Assembly: GCA_950295325.1 (NCBI GenBank)
Contig: OX485804.1
Location: 60,666,533-60,730,532, forward strand
Source of the DNA: Polytrichum commune
Taxonomy: Eukaryota > Streptophyta > Polytrichopsida > Polytrichales > Polytrichaceae
Length of the DNA: 64,000 bases
Direction: 5' to 3'
Shown in pieces: positions 10,650 through 23,930 of this stretch; position 1 is the stretch's first letter, and each line of letters begins with the position of its first letter. The notes beneath the pieces are model-generated. The model saw only the letters and a list, made by a program, of their open reading frames with translations, was not told the DNA's origin and made no database searches. Position numbers and translations under genes: made by a program.

Positions 10650-12850
10650 ATGAACCTTTGCAAACCCATAACAACATCTTCCAATTTAGCCATACCTTGA
10701 GGTCTTGCAAGAAAGGATCCCAAATGAAATACATGGATCCTATTTTATATTAGATTTCCACATCAATATACACTCTTTGGGCAATCATTTGTCATGCATA
10801 CTAAGCACTTTGTATTGCATAACAAGCCAACCATCATCTTGGAGATAGATAGAAACTCTGGTCCCTTTTTAGCAAGGGGCCGGCGTGAATAAAGCGTCCG
10901 TTCGTAATGTCAATGAACCGATGCCCACCGGACAAGGGGACATTGGGGCAATACTACTCTCCCCTTTCGAGGATGGACACTATAATGACACACTATACTA
11001 GTTCCTAGGTAGTCACTAGTGCCTTGAAGATACCGGACATGGTATCCCCCCAAAGGGCTTTGAGGTACCCATACAACAAGGTCCAAGGACCCCCACCATA
11101 GTTGGGTGGACTAAGGTGGTGAGCACCACGCCGGCATGGGGAATGGAACTGTAGTTAGCTTTTTGGATTACAAACAAACCCAGGGAAACAATCAGGGAAG
11201 ACTTAAAAGGTGATTCTTATATCATCTAGGTGTCTTAGACAAGGTTTGTTAGGTAAAACACAAGGTTATAACACTTCATTTCCATTTAGGTGGGTCAATT
11301 AATTAGTTTACGGGCAGAGGTAAAAACACCTAAAAGATCACTCCATAGCAGTGCATGCAAATGTGACAGTCTCTCTTCTCACTCTAAGTTTCCAGTCAAT
11401 AGTTTGGCAGTGAGTTCATTTTATTTGGACCAAGTGCGGTGCGCAGGCATAGGCACAGCCATAGTCCATAGTCTTGTGTAAGTAACTCGTGTCCGTCTCA
11501 TTCCCAAAGCCACGGGCACTTTGGTGTTACAATAGCCTCTTGTTAATTAATTCACCTTTAGTATAACTAGAGAGGTTCGTAACAAATTCATTTAATTATG
11601 AACACATTCTCAATGTCATGGGTACACAATCCTTACCAGTCTATGCAGGAATGAAACAGTTGATCAATCTCTCGACCTTTCGTGGCCAAAGGTTTTATTT
11701 ACGCCACAACGCCCTTCTCCTGCCATAGTCAAAAAGAGAAGCGACAAAAGTTTCCCGAGGGAAAAGACCATATGCTTGTACGAATTTCCGGAATCTAAAT
11801 CATCTTATAAAGCATGAGATCAGATCCCGCCAAGTACATAATCAATAATACCCTCTCAAGTAATCTATCGAATGGATTATCGCAGCACGGATGAACAGTC
11901 AAGCATCAACCACCACTTACGACTTCCTCATGACAGCACAAAGGGATTTATAATTAACTGTTCTTCTTTTATAAATTGTGCCAGTAGTAATACAATTATT
12001 CTCATAGTAAACTTAATGATCATCATTTCACATCACAATCACTAATTCTCGAGAAAGCCTGATTTCACTCGTCCCTAGTCTTGTAATTCCCTTGTACAGA
12101 GATTGTCATGAGAAGTTATAACATCAATTCCCCACTTCTGGAGTTACAATATCATTCGGTTACTCAAATAAAGATCTTCCTCTTACACTCATAGGCATTC
12201 CCATACTCGGGATCAGTAATTCATTCAGGAGGATAATAATATTCTTGACATCGGATTACACAATGTTGTGAACTCACAATCATACCACTGAGATTGCCTA
12301 ACTTAAGTAATGTGGACCAGAAGGTTTATCAACATTGAGTCCCATAGGTACATGGCATTCATTCAGACATTATCAGACCATTGCCCACTTCTCATAATAC
12401 AAAGACTTTGCGGCACAGAATCCGAGACTGCAATGGAAATCACAATGATCCAAACACCACTTCTTTTCCACTCAGGATTTCCAACCAGGATTATCCACGA
12501 AATTATTCGCTTAAAGATTAATTCCCAGTACGTTCACCCTGGTTCCAATCTCTTGACTTTACAACAACATACGTTCATAAAAGACTTCAGTGTTCAAGAG
12601 GCTTAGTGTTCCAGAAGTATATGGTAGTTTCATAGGGGGCTATCCCGGCCAGCCCTACTCTCCCTTCCCCAGCTTTTTATATGCTTTTCACTACAGAGGT
12701 GACAACTCTTCCTATCAGATCATAGTCTCCACAATCCTCCCTTTTCCGTATCTCCTAGACTATGGCATGTTCTTTCACACCAGAATCACCCAACTAGTTA
12801 TATTTTACCCTTATTTACATTTCCTTTCTATTTCGACTGAAAGAAACCAA
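10650..12850. other. gene-free stretch
   Basis: I see no coding region with recognisable domains. The composition is more even than in the flanks and it looks like decayed repeat sequence. Open frames at 11290 and 12310-12904 have no family features. Confidence 0.35.
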
Positions 12851-12854
12851 AAAA

Positions 12855-12930
12855 TGTGTTCCACAGGAACCCACAACCTCCTCATTGGGGGCCATGAGCC
12901 CTAACCACCAAGCCAAGGCCCGTGGTGCCT
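12855..12930 (-). repeat. tRNA-like (SINE-like) fragment
   Basis: On the minus strand an A-box-like TGGTTAGGGC is followed about 30 bp later by a B-box-like GGTTGTGGGTTCC. This is the internal pol III promoter layout of tRNA-derived SINEs. No complete cloverleaf was found. Confidence 0.3.
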
Positions 12931-12939
12931 TCCATCACC

Positions 12940-14877
12940 TTGGACATAGAAGTTGAGTTGTTGGGCCTTCGTGTGCTCAATGAATTTGTCCTTACCATCG
13001 AGAATGTACTTACTGACAAAGGCCCTCCAATCAAGAAGATCCTCCATCACATGTAGGATGACAACAAGCTTTTCGTATATCCATGAAGGATTTTATGATG
13101 AAGGGGATAGTGGGGTAATAATGTTCACACAAATACAAACTCCATCTTCCAAAGGACACATCGATGTCATCAAGGGTATGACCAACCAAAAGATAAGACA
13201 CATGCATCTCTATGAATAATCCTTTCACTATGAAGATACCTTTACAAAATACCTTTACAACCACATGTTTGTTGTCTTTCCAATAATTATCGAATTGAAC
13301 ATACATAATGGATGGGAGAGAAATAGCCGGGATAGAATCTATGGGTGGAGCACGTAATCCTTGCGATCATATGTCTCTCCCATGGAGAACAACATGATAA
13401 AAAGGTGAACACCCAACATTGTGGAAAAGAAGGCAAGATGGTGACATTGGAAAATCCTCCAAATCACAGAGAAGTCTCGCGAATGAACCTACAGTATAGT
13501 TGCAATCTCCATGATACATGTCCACTGCATAGTGGGCATATCTCTTATCCCTATGTTTGTGAGCCATCATACATGCTACAGAATGTGGTAGTTTTGTGAA
13601 CATATTAGTATATTTGTTATTGGAAGCAAAACAAGGAATTTTTTTGCCATGGTCCATTTTGCCATAAATGATAATCAACAGCTTCCGGGGTTGTTCAATT
13701 CAAAGAGCCCTCATGCAACGGTAAGCATTACGAGCAAATTCTTGCTATGCTTGGTACTTCTCCAATTGTTTCAAAAAACTAGTGTGGACAACTAAATCTT
13801 TGACATGTTGAAGAATAATTACGGTAAACGAATTACACTTCTTACTTCCAGCAAAATTGTCACCAACCCTCTTCTTTACATAGTACTTAAAGTAATTATT
13901 TTGTACTTTACTCAGAGTCAAAAAACAGAGTAGTAGAAAACCACATTTTTCATTTACCTGCAAATACGCAAGAGATGCAAAACATTAGGAACACATCCCA
14001 CAAACATCAATCCAACAGTCCGATTGGTACTATAATAATTATAAACCATTCATTTTATGTTAACCAAATGAAACTTACACCAAGCGAATAAGTCAACTCT
14101 ATTATATGCTTACCTCGTTTATTGTAACAAAAAAATTCTTTCATTTTGTTACACCAACAAGACCATTTTAACAACACGTGTATCATTTGGCAAAGTGCGG
14201 GCCTTGTGAGGCATTATGTCTGCTTTATCTTCCAATAACGTCAAAAGTGTGGCAGTAGCTTGCTGAGTAGATACACGATTATATTTCTTGTTTAGGTTCT
14301 CATGGTCGTGTGGACACATAACCACACTTGAATGTTAAACAATTTCTATAGAATGTTATTTTTGAGATAGCAAATATGTGTCTCCATGTTTTTTCAGGTA
14401 CATCGCGACCACTCCAAGTGACAACATTCCTAGAACCTCCTGGAAGTGCATGTAATTGCCTATGGACCTCGAGTTGTTTAGCATGTCTCATCCTTATGCA
14501 ACACAAATGTTTTATCCTTGGGAAAGTTTCTAGTGCATTCGCGATCACAACACACAATAGGAGAAAGTTAATAGATGTTGGTATTATTAAGTATTTGTAA
14601 TTTTTTGGTCCGTTTAATATACTAGATTGTGCGTGATGAGACATATGCCCTCTTTCCTCATTTTTTTTTGTTTCTCTAGCAATTTGGTTTATGCACGCAA
14701 CTTATGTGTACTCACCAGAAGGTGGTGTACAAGAGTACATCTTTGGTGGAAAACATGAGAAAGTGACCACATTCTCAATGAGATCATCGATCCCATGTCC
14801 ATCATTCCCTCAAGTGGTTCCATAATAAAGACACCAACATGATCTAGTCTAAAACATTTATCTTCCATACAATCCAT
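12940..14877 (-). pseudogene. old DUF7869-type transposase pseudogene
   Basis: Minus-strand fragments align in order with the intact protein encoded at 44920-47982. They are HVGVFIMEPLEG (about 14830); VHRQLHALPGG with ISKITFYR (14644-14300); KKRVGDNFAGSKKC (13963-13745); GKMDHGKKIPCF to GSFARLLCDLED (13678-13367); VQFDNYWKDNK with VGHTLDDIDVSFGRWS (13306-13031); and, without an ATG, FIEHTKAQQ (about 12950-13010). The catalytic-looking motifs survive in altered form. The reading frame is broken between fragments, partly by introns and partly by decay. Protein divergence from the copies at 45 and 63 kb is large, so this is an older subfamily. Confidence 0.65.
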
Positions 14878-15080
14878 TAGGTTGATATTACGGCAAAATT
14901 ATTTTGCCACGTTTTGTTCATATTCATTCACAAACATTACTAGAATGTTCACCTATTCCTTCCTTTCAAGCCCACTGCATTGTATATCAATATCCTCAAT
15001 GCCGACCTCAATCTCTTCTTCCGTGAACCTTCAAGCGAATCCACTTGGTCGAGTAGAATCTCTCAAAGGTAAGGGGCTAT

Positions 15081-15106
15081 CACTTCCACTTGATTAAGTA
15101 GAAGTA
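15081..15106. repeat. palindromic motif CACTTCCACT...AGTGGAAGTG, copy 1
   Basis: This is an imperfect 26-bp palindrome whose arms resemble CACTTCCACT and AGTGGAAGTG around a TCGAT-like centre. Sister copies lie at 15190-15215, 17593-17614 and 17757-17782, each followed by a GAGTGAGTAAGTAAGTGG-type simple repeat or by GAAGGGG. Confidence 0.55.
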
Positions 15107-15189
15107 TAAAAGCTTGGAGAGGGTGGTGAGTGAGTAAGTAAGTGGATAAGTGGGTGAATGATTGTAATTTGTAGAGAGAGAGGGGGTAT

Positions 15190-15215
15190 CACTTCCACTC
15201 GATTGAATGGAAGTG
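15190..15215. repeat. palindromic motif CACTTCCACT...AGTGGAAGTG, copy 2
   Basis: A 26-bp near-perfect palindrome with CGATTG at the centre. It belongs to the same family as 15081 and 17757. Confidence 0.6.
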
Positions 15216-15284
15216 TGAAGGGGTCCAATGAATGAGTGATTGTAATTTATAGAGAGAGAAGGGCGCTAAAAGGAAAGAGGGTCA

Positions 15285-17580
15285 TTTTCCACACAAAAAA
15301 TGACACTAATTTGATATTTTTTAGGTGACCAGCACGCATGTCATTGAAGTTGTAGCCAATGTGGAGAAGGTGTCATCCTGGACCAATCCTACTTTTTAGC
15401 AAACGGGTGTTAAACTTATGTCGTGGTTTTAGCTATTTGACTTTGACCTCATCGGTAATTTTTTGCTATGGGTAAAATTTAGGGATAATTTAATTTAATT
15501 TTTTTTCATGCATATATAATTAAAAAATAGTATATGTGTAGTAGGTACTTGTACCTCCCTATACACCACCACCTACCTTTGGTGGGTATCTACCCACCTA
15601 CAAAGCTAAGCAATGAACAGAAGGTCAAAGGATTCAAACCTTAAACCTCATGGTTCCCACTTGAAGGCCTTAGCCACTAAGTCATTTAACTTCACATAAT
15701 ATATATGAAACGCTTTAAGCCTTTGTATAAGAGGCCCACTATTTGCTCTGTATTCCTATTATTTATTGTCTACTATAATTTTTTTATTGTCCATTACTTA
15801 TTATTTAATCATTATTGTTTATTGTTTAATGCCTACTATTTCCTATTTATTGTCTTCTATTTAATATTTATTGTATATTATTTATTAATTACTTCATATT
15901 ATTTCATATTTATAATATATTATTATTATTTACTACATATTCTTCTTTAATAATATATTAGTATTCTTTTCAGTACTTTATTATTATTTTTTATTTATGG
16001 TTTTTAATTATTTAGGTATTATCTATTATCTATTATCTATTATGAAATATTTATTATTTACTATGTATTATTACAATGTTTTCATGTTGGATGAATGAAA
16101 AATACACTTGTATCCAGTAATTGCCTCTCTCCTATCTTGATAGTTAATGAAGAAGATGACTCACATCTAGGTCTAGATCTAGCTAGAAAATCTATAAAAC
16201 TAATTAAAGATAGAACATTCATTCACGGATCTTTTGCATGATAATAAAGTGACACAACTCCCACACAAATAAGAAATATGTCACGGAGCTCAAAATTTCA
16301 ATACAATTTTTTTTTTATCATGGCCACATGTCAAAGCAACCGGGTTTCCTTTTGGGGGTCACTACTAGAAAAGAGGGTCCTTTCACACACAAAAATGACA
16401 CATGTCGTGGAAGTTGCAGTCACTGTGGAGAAAATGTCATTTTGGACCAATCTTATTTTTAAGCAAATGGGATGTCAGAATCATGTCATGGTTTTAATTA
16501 GCAAGTGCAGACTTTGACCTCGATCAGCAATAATTTTTTTATTATGGATTTTTTATTTATTTTTTATTTTTTATACATATCTCATTATAAGTAATGTATA
16601 TGTATTAGGTAGGTGCCTACCTCCGGTGGGTACCTAACCACCTCCTGCCTACCCCCAGTGGGTGGCTACCCACCTACAAAGCTAGGTAATGGGCGGAAGG
16701 CCAAGGGATTCAAACCATAAACTTTATGGTTCCCACTTGGAGGCCTTAGCCACTAAGTCATTCAACTTCACGTGATATATAAGGAACGCTTTAAGACTTT
16801 GTATATGAGGGCCACTATTTTCTCTCTACTCCTATTATTTATTTATTGTTATTTATTATTTATTGTCTACTATTTACTATTTGTTGTCTATTATTTACTA
16901 TAAATATCTTATGATTTATGATTTAATATCTATTATTTATTATTTACTGCATACTATTTATTGTTTGCTACCTATTATTTACTATTTACTATTTACTATT
17001 TACTATCATTTTCTTACTATATATATTTTACTATTTACTACCTACTATTTATTATTCACTATTTACAGTATGTTATTTATTATTAAAATTTTGTAATATA
17101 TTATAAATTATTTACGGTCTATTATTTATGATTTACTGGTTATAATTTATAATTTATTATTTACAATATGTTATTTACTATTTAATTTTTATAGTATATT
17201 ATTCAATATTTACAGTATGTTCTTATTATTTATTATTTATAGTATATTATTTAATATACTGTGAAATATTTGATGTTTATTATTTACTATGTACTATTGC
17301 AATGCTTTGATGTCGGATGAATGAAAGATACACTTGGATACGGTAATCGCCTCTCTCCTACCTTAGTTGTTAATGAAGAAGGTGACTCACATCTAGGTCT
17401 AGATCTAGCTAGAAGATCTATAAAACTAATTAAAGATAGAACATTCCTTCACGGACCTTTTGCATGACAACAAAGTGACAGAACTCTCACACATGTAAGA
17501 AATATGTCACGGAACTCAAAACTCCAACACGAAAGTTTTGTATGTCATGGGCCACATGTCAAAGTGACCCTCCTTCCTTG
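15285..17580. repeat. tandem duplication of a 1.1-kb repeat with AT-rich minisatellites
   Basis: Two diverged copies lie head to tail, about 15285-16370 and 16375-17580. Each holds, in order, a CACACAAAAATGACA start, a CCACCTAC/GGTGGGT-rich piece, a tRNA-like signature read on the minus strand (TTAGTGGCTAAGGC, then GGTTTGAATCC), a long run of ATTTACT/ATTTATT-type units (15760-16080 and 16840-17290) and the phrase GACTCACATCTAGGTCTAG. Open frames in the AT-rich runs are low-complexity artefacts. Confidence 0.7.
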
Positions 17581-17592
17581 TAGTGGGTATCT

Positions 17593-17614
17593 CTTTCACT
17601 CAATCGAGTGGAAA
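17593..17614. repeat. palindromic motif, copy 3 (variant arms CTTTCACT)
   Basis: A shorter 22-bp member of the family, with arms CTTTCACTC and GAGTGGAAAG around AATC. Confidence 0.5.
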
Positions 17615-17756
17615 GTGTGAAGGGGCTGAGTGAGAGCTAATTGACTGGATGTTGAATAAGTGAGTGAGTAAGTAAGTAAGTGGATGCTAAGTGATTGGGT
17701 ACTAAGTGGGTGTTGAGTGAATGAGTTATTGAGTGGGTGGGTGAGGTAGGGGCTCT

Positions 17757-17782
17757 CACTTCCACTCGATCAAGTGGAAGTG
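17757..17782. repeat. palindromic motif CACTTCCACT...AGTGGAAGTG, copy 4
   Basis: A 26-bp palindrome with one mismatched centre position (CGATCA). It is preceded by a GAGTGGGTGGGTGAG simple repeat. Confidence 0.6.
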
Positions 17783-17799
17783 TGAAGGGTGTGAGTGTG

Positions 17800-20700
17800 T
17801 ACATGACATAAAGTTAATAATGTGTCAAGGGTTACTACACCAAATATTGTGTTTAGTCTCATATAGTAATTTATGTCATTATGTCAAGATTTCTAATGAC
17901 ACTTCTTACGGATAAACTTACAAATATTATCATCCCAATTTACTTTCAATTCATCCGCTTTTGGTATATTATGCATCTTAACATTTTTATAATGAATTAC
18001 GTCGTAGATAATTGAAATTTTGATGAAACACCACCTAGTGAGTGACAATAATTGCAATGTTGTAAGTGTATATTGTCCATTTTTTTTACAAGGAATGACA
18101 AATGATGTTGGGTTTACATTTAGTGTTGGTGATATTACACGGGCAGTTCATAATTAATATTGAACTAGAAAAAAAACAATTATACTTAGTGCAAATTCCA
18201 TGACAAATCCACCTAAAAGAGATGGCTCCAACTCAAAATCAAAAGGCCATGACACTTCAAAATCTCATTATCCTTGATGTGGAGTGAGAGTAAGGTTGAT
18301 GTATCTTGTTAGTTAGATTGATATTCATGAATCATTGTGCAAACAATAAATGTTACATGACATCCTCTTTATCATCCACCTAGTTATTGCAACACTAATA
18401 ATGTGGTCAATGTACATTAGTTGTTTAGGGCACTGGTATCAAATAATTGTATACTCTTATCTCTTTTGGTTGGGGATTCGTGGCACTCATGTGTTTTCAT
18501 TAGTGAGAGTTCATTCATCTTTGCGGATGAGATGAACCACTTTAGACACTACCTTACGTCGTCGACTTCTTGTCTAAAGGGTTTCAAAAATACCTAGTTT
18601 TAGTAGTTCTAAATAATCCTAGTCTAATCTAATACTTAAGGCAATAATACAAAGGGGGTTAGACATTAAAAAAAAATTGCCACATAGAAAAGCAAGTGGG
18701 TGCATCATGAGTTGCCAACCTATCATCACTAGTCTAGTTATTTTTAAAATAAAATTTTGAACCCGACTAAAAATTGTTGCCCATCCCGTCCAACTTAAAA
18801 AAAAACATTGCCCTTGCATTCTTGAAGGCCGCTTGACTACAAATCCCATATTGAGTGCACTTCACCTTCAAGGTCTAAAATCCAATATATATGTGCACTT
18901 CCAACTAGTAAATAAGCAATTGATTGGGATTTCATTCCGGAAGTGAAACCATCAATGAAACACATAATTAACTTGGAGGTCTTAAACATTAAAAATTTCT
19001 CATTAACATTGAGGTTATAATTTTGTGACTTACTATTTAAATTTATCTTTGTCATTCTAATGATAGATTAGTGCAAGTGTTCATAAGATGACCAAAATGA
19101 AACAATGAAGATAGAATATAAAACATATAACAAAAATATTATATAAAAATCAATTTTACTTTTTAGGTAATATAATATGAGGTATAAATAGATGGTATAT
19201 TATTTGGAATTAGACTTGTGGGACAACGTTATGGATGGGGTATACTCAGAAAATCATAAGTTTTTTACTATTATAGCTTATTTGAATTATTGTAATATCT
19301 TATCCTCATCATATATTGTATTATCTTTAAAATCACATGGTGTATATTAATTATTTTCAAATAAATAAATTATGTAATAATAATAATAATAATATTGAAT
19401 TGATCTTTTAAGTTCACCAATTTACCATAAGGTGATATATATTATTTTGACATATTACAAAATTTGAGCAATCACACTTGTACAAAATAAATGAATTATG
19501 AACCAAAAAAATGTCCATGACAACACATCATAATTATATGTTGCACACGTTGATACCTTGCGATATTTATCAAAATGATCATGTGGAATTCAAAGCCACA
19601 TCATGGCCTTGGAAACAACTCATGGGAGGCTAGAAAATAGGCTTGGGGCATCCAAGGCCACATCATTGCCCCTTGTCAACTAATTGATATTTACAATATA
19701 GCTAATAGTTCACAATAGCTATTTCATGAGGGAGAAAATAGGTCGAACATGCCAACTCGGAGGCGTTTCACTAAAGTAAGCTACATCCAAGCTTCTTGAT
19801 GGACTCATCCGATTTTTGGCACTGGATAACATTACTTGAGTGCCACGAATCCCCGGCCATCTCTTTCTATCAAATAATTGTACCATGTTTGATACAAAGC
19901 ATCTTTGCCCGAATTTATTGTTGACATGATTGGAGGGAGATGATGACGGGAGGGAAATTGAAGAGAGAAAATTTTGAAATGGAAAACTACAAGTTGAAAG
20001 TGCATGAGGGAAGGAAGAGAAGTGGAAAAGGAAACAATGAAGAGATGACATAATTCCAAACAATCCCGCCCATACTAGGTTAGTTCAAATTGCTCTATCG
20101 TAGACCCGACACGTGGACCAACCATATTGTGAGATGGGGTTATTTTGGAATCTTTGAATTCACACATGAACATCTTGATTTCCATAAATCCTTTGTCCAC
20201 ATTTAATGACCCCAATCATAAATGGACCCAAGTCCAAAAGCCATCATTGTATAGATCCATATGGGAGACCTTAATCTAAGGTGGTGTGATGGAGCTCAAG
20301 TTGAGACGTCCATGCAATAAGGACACCCAACCCTAGGGGTGATCAAAGGCATCCAAGCGTAATAGACATCCAATCTCAAGTCTATTCTACCATATATTGT
20401 TAATCAAGGTGATTAGGGTCAGGGTAATCCCCTAACCCTTAATTAGCATTACAAAAATGGAGCTAAGCCCATCCTTTGAGGCAAGAGTTGTTTGGACAAT
20501 TGTTGAACTGGTGTTGGGACAGAGTGTGCAGTTAGACTTACACGTATCATGGTGTCTTCTAAGGTGCAGAGAGTTTTTTACTCTCATGGGTGCAAGCACG
20601 GTAAAGTGGACAGTTTGTGATCCATGCCTAGTCTTAAGTGAAAGTGATTCAATTTTATGTACTAACTTTGAATTTTGTGAAGAAAATAATCATGGACATT

Positions 20701-21990
20701 TTAAAGACATACTAATCTACAAAGCCAAGCAATTTATGATGACAAAAAAAATCCCAAGAAAAGTCTACATATTTTAGAAAACGGTGCAAGTGGTGTGCAA
20801 GTAGGTGATATTGAACAAGCGAATGTCTAAAATTTGTTTAAAATATGATAAAATTACATTAAATTTTTTTTTTTCTACAAAATTTTGCGATGGTGTCCTC
20901 AAGTACATAATGAATTCAAGGAATATATATATATTTTATAATCTCAACTTCAAAATAGTTAAGGTCATGAAATCTATGCCCAAAACCATACTCAATCATT
21001 TGATTTTGAGCATCACTTTTGATGTTAAGTGTTGAGGATCTCAACTTGATATTCTACAATTGAGTACTTTACACAACAATAGAGGTCATCATAAAAATAA
21101 ATTCAATTTAAAGAATGCTTTGCTACTACTTTTAGGCCTTGGACCAAAAAATTATGGTTTTAGTATATTGGAGCCCTTTTTGGGTCCACTCAACCATGCT
21201 TGCACCCTCACGATAGAACAATTTTATAGAGATTGAACATAGCAAGAGTTGGTTTCCCTCCTCTCTTATAGTTAAACTCTATCTATGCATACTTGCGACC
21301 TTGATAAGCGGAATATGCTATGAACACCTCGTGTACAAAACTAACCTCATTTTATGATTGTTGATTGAATGGACATAGGTGAGACAATTCCTTCAAGGAT
21401 GCAATCATAAGGGGCTGCTATTGTGGAGAAGGAGGATTTGAGTTGCTATGATGTGTGATGATTTTGTAAATGGGCAGAGAAAACATTAAGAAATGGCAAT
21501 GTGTAGATATAGTTGCCGATACTTCATGTTTCATAATACACTGAGCGATATCTCAACAAGTGGTAGATCAAATTAGGTCATATGTTGTGGAAACTTTCTA
21601 CTTGACTTAATGTGTGCCAACTATAGTATATATGTAGATCGCTTACATTTAGCATAGCTGCACTTTGAATGTGTTTCACATTTTGTTTGTGAATACGAAA
21701 AGCTTAGAATTGAGGGAATCTCATTGATCATGCATTCCATTTATTTTAAAGTAATAGGCAAGCCAGTAATGCCTTGAAAGAGGTAACCTCACCACCCTCT
21801 TGGGTATCTCTTGTTAAATTTTAACTTCAAATTTAACCCTCACTGTGGCATGAGGGTTCAAGGTGTCTGTAATGACAATGTTTGGGATGCCATTGGGCCT
21901 TATTACCACAATGTCATCAATCCATATGACACCCTATGGGTATGATGTGGATAAATAGCCTTGGGAAGCTCAGCTCAAGCAATCGCAAAA
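17800..21990. other. gene-free AT-rich stretch with one dispersed repeat
   Basis: No gene is recognisable. A segment at 18780-19060 is repeated in inverted orientation at 32650-32940. The open frames at 19719-20063 and 20457-20777 show no domain, no codon bias and no second copy. Confidence 0.4.
18780..19060 (-). repeat. dispersed repeat, inverted partner at 32650-32940
   Basis: About 280 bp match the reverse complement of 32650-32940 with high similarity (shared stretches such as AAGTGCACTTCACCTTCAAG in one orientation). Function and type are unknown. Confidence 0.6.
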
Positions 21991-22002
21991 ATTTCACTCT
22001 AA

Positions 22003-22522
22003 GGGCCGGTTTACACTAGGAGTTGAGACCAAAATTTTGTTTCATAAAGCTATAATTTGTGCTTCTCATTGGTGCAATTTATGAAATTGGTCCCAACCAT
22101 GTTACACCCAAGGTTAGACCGGTGATTTTAAAAGAATTTTATTTATTTAAAAAAAGACATGATTTGACATGGTCTGAGCTCAAGAAAATGAGTGCGCCAT
22201 GCTTGGGAAGTAGACTCTTGGCCCAGGACCAAATTCATATTTATAAAAGGATTACTTATCTTTATTTGATTTGTTTGAAACATATTAGGCAATTTGGTTG
22301 ATTGGAAATCTAAATGGCTCCCTCTCTTCTTCTCTTCTCTTTGAGGCTTTATGCAATGGTCTCCATTCTTTGGCCTCAAGGCCATTGGACATGGGAGACT
22401 TGGCCCCTGTTATAATCTTATTCTAATGAGTATTTGAGACTTGCCTCAAGGCTGATAGGGGCTAAAATCTCATTGAACCAACCCTAAGAAAATCGGTCTC
22501 GACTGCAAGTGTACATTGGCCC
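22003..22522. mobile_element. 520-bp MITE with TAA target duplication
   Basis: The ends GGGCCGGTTTACACTAGGAG and a degenerate inverted copy ending TACATTGGCCC are flanked by TAA on both sides (22000-22002, 22523-22525). A 3-bp TWA target duplication and G-rich ends fit PIF/Harbinger MITEs. There is no coding capacity. Confidence 0.65.
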
Positions 22523-23282
22523 TAAGTTGGGATTGCTAAGTGAGATCCACCACAAAATCAACTTTATTATAGGTGAGTCTTCTACTCAATGAAGGTTATG
22601 TTGTCCCCTTTTTATGGATCGATCACTTCTTACAATGCCTTGCTCATTGAGTGCACAAATCCTTAATTTACCATTGAGATGAAATGAAATTGAATTTAAA
22701 GTATGGGAAGCCATTATGATTGGCCATAGACTTAGAATGGTGTTATTTTGTACTTAACGCCACATATGATAACTCGCTTTTAATAAAAATTTACCCATGG
22801 CACCATTGCACTCAAAACTTGTTGATGGCTTAAACATGGAAAAATAGGTGTTGCCCAAAGGAAGAGTGTGTTACTTTAAGACATTGCTACCTTTATCCGG
22901 AATGCCCTCAAAAGCCACCGAATGAGGGCTCCCGGAGAACCAAGGATTAGTTACAGATGAACTGGTTGATGTTCGAGACTTTAGGATAATTACCGATCAT
23001 TTTAGAGGAATCTTTAAAATATACCTCAAATAAATACAGAAAACCCAGAAGATGTCAACATATAACTAGTTGGATTTAGAATCACTAGGATCTTGACCAA
23101 CTATGCCCAAAAACTTCCCGGGCACTGCACCGAACCAAAGGATGGAATCTTGGCCCCACATCATTGGGTCCAGCCAATCACATGCTTGATGACTCCAACT
23201 ATGCTTGAAAATGGTCCCTGAATGAGCTGGTAGTGAATAACTACATCATCATAAATAGTAGGCAGTATACATAGGCCCTTTA

Positions 23283-23930
23283 GGGGTTGCTTGCACCATG
23301 GACCATGAAGGGTGGGGCGAACCAACCCGTATATTGGTTCTTTGGAGACAAGGGTTTATGCATTCAACAAGGAACGAGTGTATGCGTTGGTTCGCCCAAA
23401 TCGACCATGAAGTTGTCTCAAGGTCTTGTAAAATCTTTGATTGGTTGTTGAACTCGTCTTGGGACCACTTCGGTTTACACCAAGGAAAAAATGCCAGAGT
23501 GATTATGGAGTTTGAGGTCCCCAAAAGACATATTTTAAGGCCTACATTATCCACTGACATGGTCCAACGGGTTTTGTGATGGGAGAGGCAAAAGAGGCAG
23601 GGCCCATGGCAGAGAAATGATGTTATAGTCATTTTGTGATGAATTTTTTTTTGGGGGGGGAAGAGAAGACAAAGACAAGAGGAGACAAGAGAATGTTCAA
23701 ACTTTAATTCTTTTTTCAAAGCTGCCCTATTTGGACAGTTATTAAAAAAACCAGCACATTCACTTTTGGTGCTTGGTCATTCCTCTTGGTCCACATTCGG
23801 TTTACACCTAGTGAGGTGCCCGAAGACTTGGTGAACTAGTTTTTTTAAGAAATCGGACCACAAATGTTGGACCATCAAGTCAGACCACGAAAAAAGACCA
23901 TCTTCCATAGTCCATGGTGTAAACCAGCCC
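23283..23930. mobile_element. Harbinger-like MITE, 648 bp
   Basis: It begins GGGGTTGCTTGCACCATGG after TTA (23280-23282) and ends CCATGGTGTAAACCAGCCC before TTC. It belongs to the family with ends GGGGCGGTTTACACTATGG also found at 48621, 50732 and 53706. The left end and one target-site base have diverged. Confidence 0.65.

Noticed and set aside
12310-12904. Two overlapping plus-strand frames of about 100 codons
   Set aside because: No family features, poor codon pattern; next to repeat debris.
15705-17096. Open frames rich in Tyr, Ile, Leu and Phe
   Set aside because: They are translations of ATTTACT-type simple repeats and have no membrane-protein layout beyond composition.
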